Shown piece after piece: positions 26,744-35,545 of a stretch of DNA of 64,000 nt. The notes beneath the pieces were generated by a model. It ran no database searches and was not told where the DNA came from. It saw nothing but the letters and a program-made list of their open reading frames with translations. The position numbers and the translations under genes were made by a program. The stretch is taken from positions 62,001-126,000 of the forward strand of contig NZ_JAFNJS010000011.1 in the NCBI RefSeq assembly GCF_019024325.1. The letters run 5' to 3'. Numbering within the stretch: position 1 is the stretch's first letter; each line of letters begins with the position of its first letter. Source of the DNA: Falsiroseomonas tokyonensis (GTDB taxonomy: Bacteria > Pseudomonadota > Alphaproteobacteria > Acetobacterales > Acetobacteraceae).

Positions 26744-26824
26744 GTTTTCGGCCACCGGGGCCTCGGCCCCGGGACTTCGCCGCAGCCGGGTCCGTGAGGA
26801 TCCGGCTGTTGGCGTTTCAGGACC
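26744..26824. terminator. Hairpins between convergent aldolase and cytochrome c genes
   Basis: The gap holds ccggggcc-tc-ggccccgg and, further on, an imperfect hairpin (agccgggtcc...ggatccggct). Neither is followed by a clear T run, so they are weak terminator candidates, possibly bidirectional. Confidence 0.4.
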
Positions 26825-27304
26825 TCAGCGCGAAGGGGCGAGGCTGGCCATATAGGCGGCCAGGTTGTGCCGTTCCTCCGCCGAGAGGGTGAAGGGCGGC
26901 ATGGCGGCGTGCGGGCGCTGCAGGAAGGCCTCGATGGACTCCCGGCTCAGCCGGCCCTGCGCCAGCAGCACGAAGCTCGGCGTGCCGCTGCGGCGCGTGG
27001 GCTGCGCCGTCTCCGCCACGTCGTGGCAGCCGCCGCATCGGTTGTCGGCCGTCCAGCGGCCGCGCGCCGCCTCCGCCTGCCCGCCGCGCAGATTGTTGTA
27101 GGCCAGGATGCTGATCGCCAACGCGGCGACGACCAGGCCGGCGATCAGGCCGAGGCGCCGCGACTCGCGTTCGGCCGGGTTCGATTGGGAGATGGGCCAA
27201 GGCGGCCCGCCGCCGCTCGGAACGGTGTCAAAAGGATGCGCCTGGCCGGGCGCCGCTTCCGTGATCTGGATCAAGCCGAAAGCTTCGGCCGGCACCGAAG
27301 CCAT
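26825..27304 (-). CDS. Membrane-anchored c-type cytochrome
   Basis: 159 residues. One membrane helix at about 51-69 (LGLIAGLVVAALAISILAY) is followed by a single heme site CGGCH at 90-94 and a probable axial methionine at 135 (AAMPPF). It should sit in the periplasm held by the uncleaved helix and pass electrons to an oxidase. The 50 residues before the helix are poorly conserved-looking; I see no better start codon in frame before the helix, so the start is uncertain. No oxidase genes adjoin it. Confidence 0.83.
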   Translation of the reverse strand: MASVPAEAFGLIQITEAAPGQAHPFDTVPSGGGPPWPISQSNPAERESRRLGLIAGLVVAALAISILAYNNLRGGQAEAARGRWTADNRCGGCHDVAETAQPTRRSGTPSFVLLAQGRLSRESIEAFLQRPHAAMPPFTLSAEERHNLAAYMASLAPSR

Positions 27305-27333
27305 CGGCCGCCGGATGCGGCAGGCTGTCGCAC

Positions 27334-28068
27334 ATGGACCTGCAAACCCTCGCCGTCATCGGCCTCGTCTTCCTGATCGCCGGCGCGGCCAAGGGGCTGA
27401 TCGGCCTCGGCCTGCCGACCATCGCCATCGGCTTGCTGGCGCTGGCCATGCCGCCGGCGGAGGCCGCAGGGCTGCTGCTGCTGCCCTCCCTGGTCACCAA
27501 TATCCTGCAGGCCAGCGGCCCCGGCTGGCGTGACCTGTTGCGCCGGCTCTGGCCCATGCTGCTGCTGCTGGTGCCCGGCACGCTGGCGGGAATCGGGCTG
27601 CTGACCGGCGGGGGCGCGCTGGCGCTGGGGCTGCTCGGCCTGGCGCTGGCGGCCTATGGCGGCTGGGGGCTCCTCGCGCCGCCCGTTGCGCTGTCACCCC
27701 GCATGGAGCGGCTGAGCGCGGCGCCGATCGGGCTGGCGGGCGGGCTGGTGACGGGGGCGACGGGCGTCTTCGTCATGCCGGTGGTGCCCTGGCTCGGCGC
27801 GCTGGGCCTGCCGCGGGATGCGCTGGTGCAGGCGCTGGGCCTTTCCTTCCTGGTGGCGACGCTGGCGCTGGGCCTGGCGCTGGCCTGGCAGGGCAGCTTC
27901 ACGCCCATCTCGGCCGGGGCCTCGCTGCTGGCGCTGCCGCCGACGCTGGCAGGGCTGGCGCTGGGCAGCCGGCTGCGCGGGCTGATCCCACCGCCGCTCT
28001 TCCGCCGCATCTTCTTCGGCAGCCTGCTGGCACTCGGCGCCCATCTGGCCATCAGGGGGCTTGCGTGA
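27334..28068 (+). CDS. TauE/SafE family (TSUP) membrane transporter
   Basis: 244 residues, largely hydrophobic with about seven or eight membrane helices. The [21 protein letters not shown] opening and the second repeat [22 protein letters not shown] are the paired TSUP motifs. Members export sulfite or sulfonates or take up sulfur or organic anions; the substrate here is not predictable. Its end overlaps nothing, and thiE follows 28 bases later. Confidence 0.9.
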   Translation: MDLQTLAVIGLVFLIAGAAKGLIGLGLPTIAIGLLALAMPPAEAAGLLLLPSLVTNILQASGPGWRDLLRRLWPMLLLLVPGTLAGIGLLTGGGALALGLLGLALAAYGGWGLLAPPVALSPRMERLSAAPIGLAGGLVTGATGVFVMPVVPWLGALGLPRDALVQALGLSFLVATLALGLALAWQGSFTPISAGASLLALPPTLAGLALGSRLRGLIPPPLFRRIFFGSLLALGAHLAIRGLA

Positions 28069-28096
28069 GGCCCCCGGCTGGCGCCACAGACCGGCC

Positions 28097-28735
28097 ATGC
28101 CCGACCCTGACGCCTGCCGCCTCTACCTCATCACCCCGCCCGCCTTGCCGGACCTGGCCGCCTTCGCGGACAGCCTGGCCCGTGCGCTGGATGCCGGCGA
28201 CGTGGCCGCGCTGCAGATCCGCCTGAAGGGCGCACCGGATGAGGCGGTGCTGCGCGCGGCGGAGGCGCTGATCCCCGTGGCCCAGGCGCGCGACGTGGCG
28301 GTGCTGATGAACGACCGCATGGACCTGGCGAAGCGCGCCGGCTGCGATGGCGTGCATCTCGGCCAGGGCGATGGCGACCCGGTGGCGGCCCGCAAGCTGC
28401 TGGGGGCAGAGGCGATGATCGGCGTGACCTGCCATGCCTCCCGCCACCTGGCGATGGAGGCCGGCGAGGCGGGCGCGGACTATGTCGCCTTCGGCGCCTT
28501 CTTCCCGACGGGGACCAAGGAGACGGTGCACCAGGCCGATCCCGAGATCCTGGAATGGTGGTCCGAGATGTTCGAGCTGCCCTGCGTCGCCATCGGCGGC
28601 ATCACCGCCCAAAACTGCCCGCCGCTGGTCCGCGCCGGGGCGGATTTCCTGGCCGTGGTCGGCGCCATCTGGAACCACCCCGAGGGCCCAGCGGCCGGGG
28701 TGCGGGCGATGAATGCGGCCATCGCCTCAGCCTGA
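28097..28735 (+). CDS. thiE: Thiamine phosphate synthase
   Basis: 212 residues from the ATG at 28097; the open frame to 28061 adds residues not matching the family. TIM-barrel marks: [46 protein letters not shown], and CVAIGGIT. The enzyme joins HMP pyrophosphate and thiazole phosphate to make thiamine phosphate. No other thi genes are adjacent. The 3' end is antisense to the tail of the membrane protein gene at 28602. Confidence 0.9.
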   Translation: MPDPDACRLYLITPPALPDLAAFADSLARALDAGDVAALQIRLKGAPDEAVLRAAEALIPVAQARDVAVLMNDRMDLAKRAGCDGVHLGQGDGDPVAARKLLGAEAMIGVTCHASRHLAMEAGEAGADYVAFGAFFPTGTKETVHQADPEILEWWSEMFELPCVAIGGITAQNCPPLVRAGADFLAVVGAIWNHPEGPAAGVRAMNAAIASA

Positions 28736-29210
28736 GGGCCCATTCGGGGGGAAGCGGCCGCCAGACGGCGCGGAAGGCCAGCGCCCCGGCCAGGCCGGCC
28801 AGCGCGCCGAGGGGCAGCAGGAAGCCGATCTCGCCCGCGGTCATCGCCTCGACGCTGCCGAGCACGGCGGCCCCGCCGAGCGGTCCCGCCAGCAGGTGGC
28901 CCCACCCCCTCTCCCAGCCCCGCGCCACCAGCAGCAGATGCAGCGGCAGGCCGCCGATCAGGGTCAGCAGCAGCACGTAGGGCAGCAGGACGAGCGGCAC
29001 CGCCAGGCTGCGCAGCAGGTCCCACGAAGCCATCGCCTCCGGCCGTGCCTCCGCCACCCCCATCGCCAGCGCGAAGAGGATGAAGGCCAGCACCGGCGCA
29101 AGATCCGCCGCCAGCGCCGCGGCCAGCACGCCGAGCGCGAGGCGCCAGCCCGACCGGCCGATGCAGCGCGAGACGAAATCCCTTTGCAAGCGCCGCACCC
29201 TTCCCGCCAA
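28602..29210 (-). CDS. Hypothetical membrane protein with antisense-overlapping tail
   Basis: 202 residues. The first ~158 contain about four membrane helices ([77 protein letters not shown]). The last ~45 residues are Arg/Pro-rich ([20 protein letters not shown]) and lie antisense to thiE; they look like read-through of a non-coding frame. The real end may be near 28735, lost by a frameshift or stop mutation. Function unknown. Confidence 0.65.
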   Translation of the reverse strand: MAGRVRRLQRDFVSRCIGRSGWRLALGVLAAALAADLAPVLAFILFALAMGVAEARPEAMASWDLLRSLAVPLVLLPYVLLLTLIGGLPLHLLLVARGWERGWGHLLAGPLGGAAVLGSVEAMTAGEIGFLLPLGALAGLAGALAFRAVWRPLPPEWALRLRRWPHSSPAPRPLGPRGGSRWRRPRPGNPPRRGPAAGSFGR

Positions 29211-29260
29211 TGGCCGGGACAGAGCAGCATGGACCGGCTGAACAGTCCGGAAATGCCCCG

Positions 29261-30127
29261 ATGACCCTGCCTTTCGAAACCTGCGACGTCTTCACCACCA
29301 CCCTGCATGGCGGCAATCCGCTGGCCGTGGTGCAGGGCGCCGCGGCGCTGGAGCCGGCGCGGATGCAGGCCATCGCGCGGGAATTCGCCCTCAGCGAGAC
29401 CGTCTTCGTCCTGGCCGAGGATGCGGCCGAGGCGAGCGCCCGCATCCGCATCTTCACCCCGGCGCGGGAAATGCCTTTCGCCGGCCATCCAAACGTCGGC
29501 ACCGCCGTGCTGCTGGCCCGCAGGCTGGGCCTGAGCGGGGACAGGCTGACGCTGCACCAGCCGGCGGGTGCCGTGACCGCCCGGCTGCTGCGCGAGGCGT
29601 CGGGCCAGGTGACCGGCGCCGAGATCACCGCGCCGCAGCCCTTCGCGCTGGGGGAGAGCCTGCCCGCGGCGGGCCTAGCCGCCTGCGCCGGCCTGCCGGG
29701 CCTGGTGGGCACGCCCGTGCTCGCTTCCTGCGGCGTGCCCTTTGCCATCGCGGAAGTGGCGGACGCCGAGAACCTGGCCGCCGCGGCGCCGGATGCCGCG
29801 GCGTTTCGCGCCCATCTGCCGGCGGAACGCGCCATCGGACTGCATCTGTTCACCCGGCTGGGTCCCGGCCGGCTGCGCACGCGGATGTTCGCGCCGCTGT
29901 CCGGCGTGGTGGAGGACCCGGCGACGGGCAGCGCCAATGTGGCGCTGGCCGGGCTGCTGCTGCATCGCCTCGGCGGCGAATCCCTGGCGCTGGAGGTGGA
30001 GCAGGGCATCGAGATGGGCCGGCCCAGCCTGCTGCGTCTGGAAGCCCGCGCCGTGCCGGGAAGCGGCATCCGCGTCAGCCTCGGCGGCGGCGTGGTGCCG
30101 GTCAGCGAGGGGCGGCTTTTTCTCTGA
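29261..30127 (+). CDS. PhzF-family isomerase/epimerase
   Basis: 288 residues starting MTLPFETCDVFTTTLHGGNPLAVV, which fits the family; the frame to 29210 adds an unrelated leader. Marks are the catalytic glutamate region (ALSETVFV), FTPAREMPFAGHPNVGTA and the C-terminal VEDPATGSANVALAG. PhzF-like proteins are diaminopimelate-epimerase-fold enzymes with diverse small-molecule substrates. No phenazine genes are present, so it is the housekeeping, uncharacterised type. Confidence 0.92.
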   Translation: MTLPFETCDVFTTTLHGGNPLAVVQGAAALEPARMQAIAREFALSETVFVLAEDAAEASARIRIFTPAREMPFAGHPNVGTAVLLARRLGLSGDRLTLHQPAGAVTARLLREASGQVTGAEITAPQPFALGESLPAAGLAACAGLPGLVGTPVLASCGVPFAIAEVADAENLAAAAPDAAAFRAHLPAERAIGLHLFTRLGPGRLRTRMFAPLSGVVEDPATGSANVALAGLLLHRLGGESLALEVEQGIEMGRPSLLRLEARAVPGSGIRVSLGGGVVPVSEGRLFL

Positions 30128-30274
30128 TCCCGGCGGGCCGAAGCCGCGGCAGCCTTGGCGTCGGCCAGGAATGGATTACGATCCGCAACGGCGCGGCGGA
30201 TGCAGCCGGCCCAAAGGATTGGGGAAATGTCCACCCGCGCCGCGGCATCCCGCGCCGCCACCCGGAGACCAAGC

Positions 30275-30766
30275 ATGCTGCCCCGACACATCGCCATGCT
30301 GCTGGCGCTGTCCGCCGCGCCGACGCTGGCCCTCAGCCTCGCGCCGACGCCAAGCTTCGCGCAGGACTACAATCGGCGTCCCTCCTTCGGCACGGTCAAT
30401 CTCAGCGCCAATTTCGCGCCCGACCCCTTCGTGGTGAACGTGACCGCCGGCGGCGGGCTGCCGGCCGAGCGCCTCGGCGGGTCGCAATGCGTGGGCTCCA
30501 TCGCCAATGCGCCGGATGTGCGGCTGAACTACCGCGCCGGCCAGGGGCTGCCGCTGTATCTCTCGGCGGTCTCCCGCGCCGATGTGACGCTTGTGGTGAA
30601 CCTTCCGGACGGCACCTGGGCCTGCAATGACGATTTCCGGGGCACCGATCCCGGTCTGATCTTCCGCCGGCCGCAATCCGGCCAGTACGACATCTGGATC
30701 GGCCATTACGACCGCGGGTCGCGCGTGCCGGCCCAGCTGCGGATTTCGGAAGTGCCGCCGAACTGA
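30275..30766 (+). CDS. Secreted hypothetical protein
   Basis: 163 residues from the ATG at 30275, preceded by GGAGA and giving a signal peptide (MLPRHIAMLLALSAAPTLAL...SFA, cleavage before QDYNRRPS). The mature protein has GSQCVGSIAN and GTWACNDDFRG, a cysteine pair in a beta-rich pre-peptidase-like pattern (ADVTLVVNLPDGTW, QYDIWIGHYDRGS). Similar proteins are often auto-labelled peptidase S1, but no catalytic triad is visible here. Monocistronic. Confidence 0.75.
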   Translation: MLPRHIAMLLALSAAPTLALSLAPTPSFAQDYNRRPSFGTVNLSANFAPDPFVVNVTAGGGLPAERLGGSQCVGSIANAPDVRLNYRAGQGLPLYLSAVSRADVTLVVNLPDGTWACNDDFRGTDPGLIFRRPQSGQYDIWIGHYDRGSRVPAQLRISEVPPN

Positions 30767-30827
30767 GGCTGCGTTCCGCGCCGGCCACCCCACATGGACG
30801 GGTCTGACCAAGAGGGCCGGCCGGCGC

Positions 30828-31553
30828 ATGGACGAGTTGACCTTTCACGAAAAGCTGCACCGCCCGGGCAGCATCCTCGATATCGGCGCGCATGACGGGC
30901 TGCTGACCCTGCCACTCTCCCGCCTGCCCGGCGCCAGGGTGCTGGCCTTCGAGCCGCTGCCCAGCGCCTTCGCCCGGCTGCAGGCCGCCATCCACGCCGA
31001 ATACGGCGCCATCCCGCCGCAGATCGAACTGCACCCGGAGGCGCTGGGCGCGCAGCCCGGCCAGCTGACCCTGTCCGTGCCCGTGCTGGACGGGGTGGCG
31101 CAGGAGCAATGGGCCTCCACCGCGAAAAGCTATGCGGGCTTCGACTCCGTCACCGTCGAGCGCCATGCCGTGCCGGTGACCACCATCGATGCGCTCGGCC
31201 TGCGCGACCTGATGCATGTGAAGCTGGATGCCGAGGGTTTCGAGGCCGAGGTGCTGGGAGGCGGCCGCGCCACCCTCACCCGCTGCCGCCCGGTGCTGAG
31301 CCTGGAGGTGGAGGAACGCCACCGCCCCGGCAGCACGCGGGAGGTGCCGGCGCTGCTGGCCGGCCTGGGCTACGAGACCTGGTTCGCCCTCGACGGCGGA
31401 TGGCACAAGCACGCGGAGTTCGATGCCGCGACCATGCAGGTGGCCTCGCCGGACCCGGCGGTCTTCGCCGCCAGCGACCCCTACGTCTTCACCTTCTTCG
31501 CCTGGCCGGCCGAACGCTCCGCCGCCATCCAGGCCGCGCTAGCCTACGGCTGA
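30828..31553 (+). CDS. FkbM-family methyltransferase
   Basis: 241 residues. The SAM-binding start is ILDIGAHDGLLTLPL (16-30), then VLAFEPLPSAFARLQ and the family motif MHVKLDAEGFEAEVLGGG. FkbM-type enzymes methylate hydroxyl or carboxyl groups of sugars or polyketides; the substrate is unknown. The last 15 bases overlap the convergent epmA gene. Confidence 0.9.
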   Translation: MDELTFHEKLHRPGSILDIGAHDGLLTLPLSRLPGARVLAFEPLPSAFARLQAAIHAEYGAIPPQIELHPEALGAQPGQLTLSVPVLDGVAQEQWASTAKSYAGFDSVTVERHAVPVTTIDALGLRDLMHVKLDAEGFEAEVLGGGRATLTRCRPVLSLEVEERHRPGSTREVPALLAGLGYETWFALDGGWHKHAEFDAATMQVASPDPAVFAASDPYVFTFFAWPAERSAAIQAALAYG

Positions 31554-32672
31554 GGGGCCGGCCAGCAGCTTCGGCGGCGCCGCCAAAGCCTGCTGCGGGC
31601 CGCGCGGGATGGCGGGCAACCAGAGCACGTCCTCAATATCCGTGGCCCCACTGGCCAGCATCGCCAGCCGGTCGAAGCCCAGCGCGATGCCGGAGGCAGG
31701 CGGCATGCCGGCCTCCAGCGCATTGAGAAAATCCTCGTCCACGTCCCAGCCATCCTCCCCGGTCTCCGCCCGGCGCTGCGCCACGTCGCGTTCGAAGCGG
31801 GCGCGCTGTTCCACCGGGTCGGTCAGTTCCTCGAAGGCATTGGCGAGCTCCAGCCCCGCCGCGAACAACTCGAAGCGCAGCGCGACGCGCCCATCGCGCG
31901 GGTCGCGCCGGGCGAGCGCCGCCTGGGGCGCGGGCCAATGGGTGAGGAAGGTGGCGCGGCCGCGGCCGATGGCGGGCTCGATATAGCGCATCACCAGGCG
32001 GAAGAAGCCATCCTCCCAATTATCCGTATCCGGCACCTCCAGGCCCGACTTGCGGGCATTGGCGCGCAGTCTTGCCGCATCGCCCTCCCCGGTCCGGGCA
32101 TCCACCGTGCCCAGGATGTCCATGCCGCGGCAGTGGCGGCCGAAGGCCTCGGCCATGGTCAGGCGTTCGAAGGGCAGCGCGAAGTCGGCCGTCACCTCGC
32201 CATGACCGACCAGGCCGGGGCAGACGGAGCGCAGCAGCAGTTCCGTCTCCTCCATCAGCCCGGCCAGGCTGAGATCCGGCGCATACCATTCCAGCATGGT
32301 GAATTCGGGGGCGTGGCGCGGGCTCGCCTCCCCGTTCCGCCAGACCCGGGCGAGCTCGAAGACCTTGCCGGCGCCGCCGACCAGCAGCCGCTTCAGGGCG
32401 AGCTCCGGCGAGGTGCGCAGCCAGAGCGTGGTGTCCTGGCCGATGCCGAGATGCGGGCGGTAGTCGGTGGCGAAGCCGCGCAGATGCACCTCCATCCCCG
32501 GCGCCGGCACCAGGCAGGGGGTCTCGACCTCCAGATAGCCGCGCGAATGGAAGAAGCCGCGCACCGCGGCGGTGAGTGCCGCGCGGCGGCGCAGGAAGGG
32601 CAGCCGGGCGGCGAGCCTTTCGCGGGTCCAGGGGCGGCGGGGCGTCTCGGCGGGGATGGGAGCCTCGGGCAT
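31539..32672 (-). CDS. epmA: EF-P (R)-beta-lysine ligase, EpmA/PoxA type
   Basis: 377 residues, class II lysyl-tRNA synthetase catalytic core without an anticodon domain. Visible class II motifs: RGYLEVETPCLVPAPG (motif 1 region), FELARVWRNGEASPRHAPEFTMLEWY (motif 2) and PASGIALGFDRLAML (motif 3). Such proteins attach (R)-beta-lysine to a lysine of elongation factor P. About 50 residues longer than the E. coli protein. Divergent from epmB with a 53-base spacer and close to efp, which strongly supports the assignment. Confidence 0.93.
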   Translation of the reverse strand: MPEAPIPAETPRRPWTRERLAARLPFLRRRAALTAAVRGFFHSRGYLEVETPCLVPAPGMEVHLRGFATDYRPHLGIGQDTTLWLRTSPELALKRLLVGGAGKVFELARVWRNGEASPRHAPEFTMLEWYAPDLSLAGLMEETELLLRSVCPGLVGHGEVTADFALPFERLTMAEAFGRHCRGMDILGTVDARTGEGDAARLRANARKSGLEVPDTDNWEDGFFRLVMRYIEPAIGRGRATFLTHWPAPQAALARRDPRDGRVALRFELFAAGLELANAFEELTDPVEQRARFERDVAQRRAETGEDGWDVDEDFLNALEAGMPPASGIALGFDRLAMLASGATDIEDVLWLPAIPRGPQQALAAPPKLLAGPSAVG

Positions 32673-32725
32673 GGATGCGTTCCCCCTTGTTGATGCGGTG
32701 GGGTTGGGGTTTAGCAGCGCGGACC

Positions 32726-33742
32726 ATGCCCCATCCCGCCGCGCCCCGAAACCATTCCCGCACCCTCCGCGACGCCGCCAGCCTGGCCGAGGCCGGGCTG
32801 CTGCGCCCGGAGGCCGATTTTGCCGGCATCGAGGCGGTGCAGGCGCGCTATGCCATCGCGGTGACGCCGGCCATGGCGGCGCTGATCGACCCCGCCGATC
32901 CGCGCGACCCGATCGCCGCGCAATACATCCCGGATCCGGCGGAGTTGCGGACCGCGCCGCATGAGATCGAGGACCCGACGGCGGATGCGCCCTTCACCCC
33001 GGTGCCCGGCGTGGTGCATCGCTACCCCGACCGCGCGCTACTGAAGCCGCTGCTGGCCTGCCCGGTCTATTGCCGCTTCTGCTTCCGGCGGGAGGTGGTG
33101 GGGCCGGATGGCGGGCTGCTGACGACGGAACAGCTGGAAGCCGCGATCGCCTGGTTCGCGCGGACCCCGCAGGTGCGGGAGGTGATCCTGACCGGCGGCG
33201 ACCCGCTGATGCTGAGCCCGCGCCGGCTGTCCTGGCTGCTGGAGCGGCTTTCCGCCATTCCGCATATCGAGATTTTGCGGATCCACTCGCGGGTGCCGGT
33301 GGCCGATCCCGGGCGGGTTAATGCGGCGCTGGCGGCGGCGCTGACGGTTGAGAAGCCGCTGTATCTGTGCGTGCACGCCAATCATGCGCGGGAGTTCACG
33401 GCGGAGGCCATGGCGGCGCTTCGGCGGCTGACCGGGGCCGGGGTGGTGCTGATGGGGCAGAGCGTGCTGCTGCGCGGGGTGAATGATTCCGCCGCGGCGC
33501 TGGAAGAGCTGTTCCGGGCGATGCTGCGGGGGCGGGTGAAACCTTATTATCTGCACCAGCTGGACCCGGCGCCGGGCACCGCGCGCTTCGCGGTGCCGCC
33601 GGAGGAAGGGCGGGCGATACTGTCGGAACTGCGCTTCCGGGTGACGGGGCTGGCCTGGCCGACCTATGTGCAGGAACGGCCGAATGGCGGGGGGAAGGCA
33701 CCGATTGGGCCTGGCTGGGCGGATGCCGCTGCCTTATCGTGA
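32726..33742 (+). CDS. epmB: EF-P lysine 2,3-aminomutase, EpmB/KamA family radical SAM
   Basis: 338 residues from the ATG at 32726. The [4Fe-4S] radical SAM motif is C112-xxx-C116-xx-C119 (CPVYCRFCF), followed by EVILTGGDPLML and a PLP-site region; the C terminus contains PYYLHQLDPAPGTARF. Length matches E. coli EpmB rather than the longer clostridial KamA. It converts L-alpha-lysine to (R)-beta-lysine, which EpmA then adds to EF-P. Confidence 0.93.
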   Translation: MPHPAAPRNHSRTLRDAASLAEAGLLRPEADFAGIEAVQARYAIAVTPAMAALIDPADPRDPIAAQYIPDPAELRTAPHEIEDPTADAPFTPVPGVVHRYPDRALLKPLLACPVYCRFCFRREVVGPDGGLLTTEQLEAAIAWFARTPQVREVILTGGDPLMLSPRRLSWLLERLSAIPHIEILRIHSRVPVADPGRVNAALAAALTVEKPLYLCVHANHAREFTAEAMAALRRLTGAGVVLMGQSVLLRGVNDSAAALEELFRAMLRGRVKPYYLHQLDPAPGTARFAVPPEEGRAILSELRFRVTGLAWPTYVQERPNGGGKAPIGPGWADAAALS

Positions 33743-34043
33743 AAATGCTTGGAATGCCGCATCGAATGACCACATGTGCGCATCAAATGTGACGAGGGGT
33801 CCGTGACAACCCCAACGATCAAGTGTCCCTCACGACCAACGCCCCAAAGTCGAGCAGTTGGCAGCGCTTACGGCTGCATGGCCGAAAGCGTTCAATTTGT
33901 CGATCACATTGACCTTACACAACCCATATGGCGGATGAGCAACCCTGAACGAGATCAGTCGTAGCGTCGCTGCTGCAAAGGCGCAGCTGACAGCCAACGG
34001 ACCGCTTCGGCTGCTGGTCGACAACTCTGTACTCGCGCATTCG
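33743..34043. other. Low-GC spacer before the PIN-like gene, with its probable displaced 5' end
   Basis: The GC content drops visibly after epmB. From 33939 to 34043 the frame of the next gene is open and encodes sensible sequence including RLLVDNSVLAHS, but it has no ATG/GTG/TTG; the preceding TGA is at 33936. An ATG at 33935 lies in another frame. No other gene or clear promoter is seen. Confidence 0.6.
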
Positions 34044-34736
34044 GTGACTCACGTCACGGTGTCGGTCAAGTCGACTATTCCTTGGGGTCCGCTACAGGTT
34101 GATGGAGTCAAGACATTTAGAGTTCCGCGAAAGTTTGCGGACAAAGACACGGCAATTGGACAGGAATTGCGTTTTCTGGATGGCATAGCGCTGCTCTCCC
34201 AGCTCGATCTTCTTATCCTTCATCAGTCACGTGAACTCCGCAGTGAGCAGTGGCGCCAAACCGCAGGCCGCTATATGGGCTATGGAATTTATGATCGAGC
34301 AGTAAAGTATAAATTCACCCCATTTAATGAGCAACTGCATGATATTCATCGACTCGGCTGCGATATAACGGAACAATTCAGCACTAAACAAAAGCACCAG
34401 GAGTGGCTCAAACACATTTCTGACGAACCGTTTAAAACGCTGGTGGCGCAGTTAGGCAGCCATCACACTTTGGACGCCTGGCATGTTCACAGCGCGCAAG
34501 TCCATGGCATCGAATATTTCCTCACGACGGATTTTAAGATTATCAACGCGCTTCGCAATAAAAACCGGACGCTTCAGCGAGTACTTAAGGTCCGGGCGTT
34601 GCGTCCATCAGAACTGGCGGCTGAAATCGGACTACTCCCGGTCGATCTTGATAAGGTGCTGATACAGAGCGGCGATGTACCGATCAGTCTCGACCTGAAG
34701 GCGCAGCACGGTGGGCGACGGGTAAGGCGAGGCTGA
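34044..34736 (+). CDS. PIN-domain-like protein in low-GC insert (5' end probably frameshifted)
   Basis: 230 residues if translation begins at the GTG at 34044, but coding potential clearly extends upstream: RLLVDNSVLAHS just before it looks like the first beta strand and catalytic aspartate of a PIN nuclease. Further on, LDAWHVHSAQVHG (D144) and YFLTTDFKI (D163) fit the later PIN acidic residues. Base composition is near 50% GC against about 70% around it, a sign of transfer. It sits between epmB and efp in the same direction. It could be a VapC-like RNase without an antitoxin partner; low similarity to any family I know. Confidence 0.6.
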   Translation: MTHVTVSVKSTIPWGPLQVDGVKTFRVPRKFADKDTAIGQELRFLDGIALLSQLDLLILHQSRELRSEQWRQTAGRYMGYGIYDRAVKYKFTPFNEQLHDIHRLGCDITEQFSTKQKHQEWLKHISDEPFKTLVAQLGSHHTLDAWHVHSAQVHGIEYFLTTDFKIINALRNKNRTLQRVLKVRALRPSELAAEIGLLPVDLDKVLIQSGDVPISLDLKAQHGGRRVRRG

Positions 34737-34822
34737 CGCATCGCCTGCTGAAGGTTGCCCCTGGCCGCCCGCCGTTGTATCCGCGCCCCACATTCCCACC
34801 GCTCATTCAGGACTACCCCACC

Positions 34823-35392
34823 ATGGCGAAGATGCAGGCCAACCAGATGCGTGCCGGCATGGTCATCGAGTTCGAGGGCCAGCGCTACACCATCATCCGC
34901 CAGAACATCATGATCCCGGGCAAGGGCAACGCGATCATCCAGGTGGACATGCGGAACATCAAGACCGGCGCCAAGAAGGACCAGCGCTGGCGCACCGCGG
35001 ATACGGTCGAGCGTCTGCAGACCGAGGACAAGGAGTTCACCTTCTCCTACGCCGAGGGCGACATGATCGTCCTGATGGACCCGGAGACCTACGAGCAGAC
35101 CCAGGTGCCGAAGGATATCCTCGGCGAGCGCCTGCCCTTCCTGGTCGAGAACATGACCGTCGGCGTGCGCCTGATCGAGGGCGAGCCCGTCGCCATGACG
35201 CTGCCCGAGCAGGTGACGCTGGAAGTGGTCGAGGCCGACCCCGTCGTGAAGGGCCAGACCGCCACCAGCAGCTACAAGCCCGCCGTGCTGTCCAACGGCG
35301 TGAAGACCATGGTGCCGCCCTTCATCACCGTCGGCGAGAAGATCGTGGTGAAGACGGAAGACGGTTCGTACTACGAACGCGCCAAGAGCTAA
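34823..35392 (+). CDS. efp: Translation elongation factor P
   Basis: 189 residues from the ATG at 34823 (MAKMQANQMRAGMVIEFEG); upstream codons in frame are not family-like. The loop IPGKGNA places the modified lysine at K34, exactly the residue that EpmA/EpmB decorate with beta-lysine. The C-terminal OB domain has KGQTATSSYKPAVLSNG. EF-P relieves ribosome stalling at polyproline stretches. Its separation from epmB by a low-GC gene suggests a later insertion. Confidence 0.96.
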   Translation: MAKMQANQMRAGMVIEFEGQRYTIIRQNIMIPGKGNAIIQVDMRNIKTGAKKDQRWRTADTVERLQTEDKEFTFSYAEGDMIVLMDPETYEQTQVPKDILGERLPFLVENMTVGVRLIEGEPVAMTLPEQVTLEVVEADPVVKGQTATSSYKPAVLSNGVKTMVPPFITVGEKIVVKTEDGSYYERAKS

Positions 35393-35417
35393 GACCAAAG
35401 CCTAACCTGCTCCCGGA

Positions 35418-35507
35418 AGCCCCCCTCACCCGCTTCGGCTAGGCGCTGCGCGCCGAGCCTGCGCGACCCTCTCCCCCCAAGCAGGGGGAGAGGGCTCTGG
35501 GGGGCCT
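35418..35507. repeat. REP-like palindromic repeat after efp
   Basis: Outer arms agcccccc and ggggggcct enclose two hairpins: ggctaggcgc-tgc-gcgccgagcc and ccctctccccc-aagc-gggggagaggg. Located between efp and suhB in the same orientation, it may also terminate or stabilise efp mRNA. Same family as the elements at 6371 and 13638. Confidence 0.75.
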
Positions 35508-35545
35508 CCCAAGACCTGCTCATTCATTCCGGAATCGCTGCCCCC

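Noticed and set aside
29261-30127. Phenazine biosynthesis gene phzF
   Set aside because: The fold matches but no other phz genes are near; it is the widespread uncharacterised PhzF-like type.
33776-33964. A 62-codon open frame in the low-GC spacer
   Set aside because: No ribosome site, no recognisable domain, and it ends in the region where the PIN-like frame begins.
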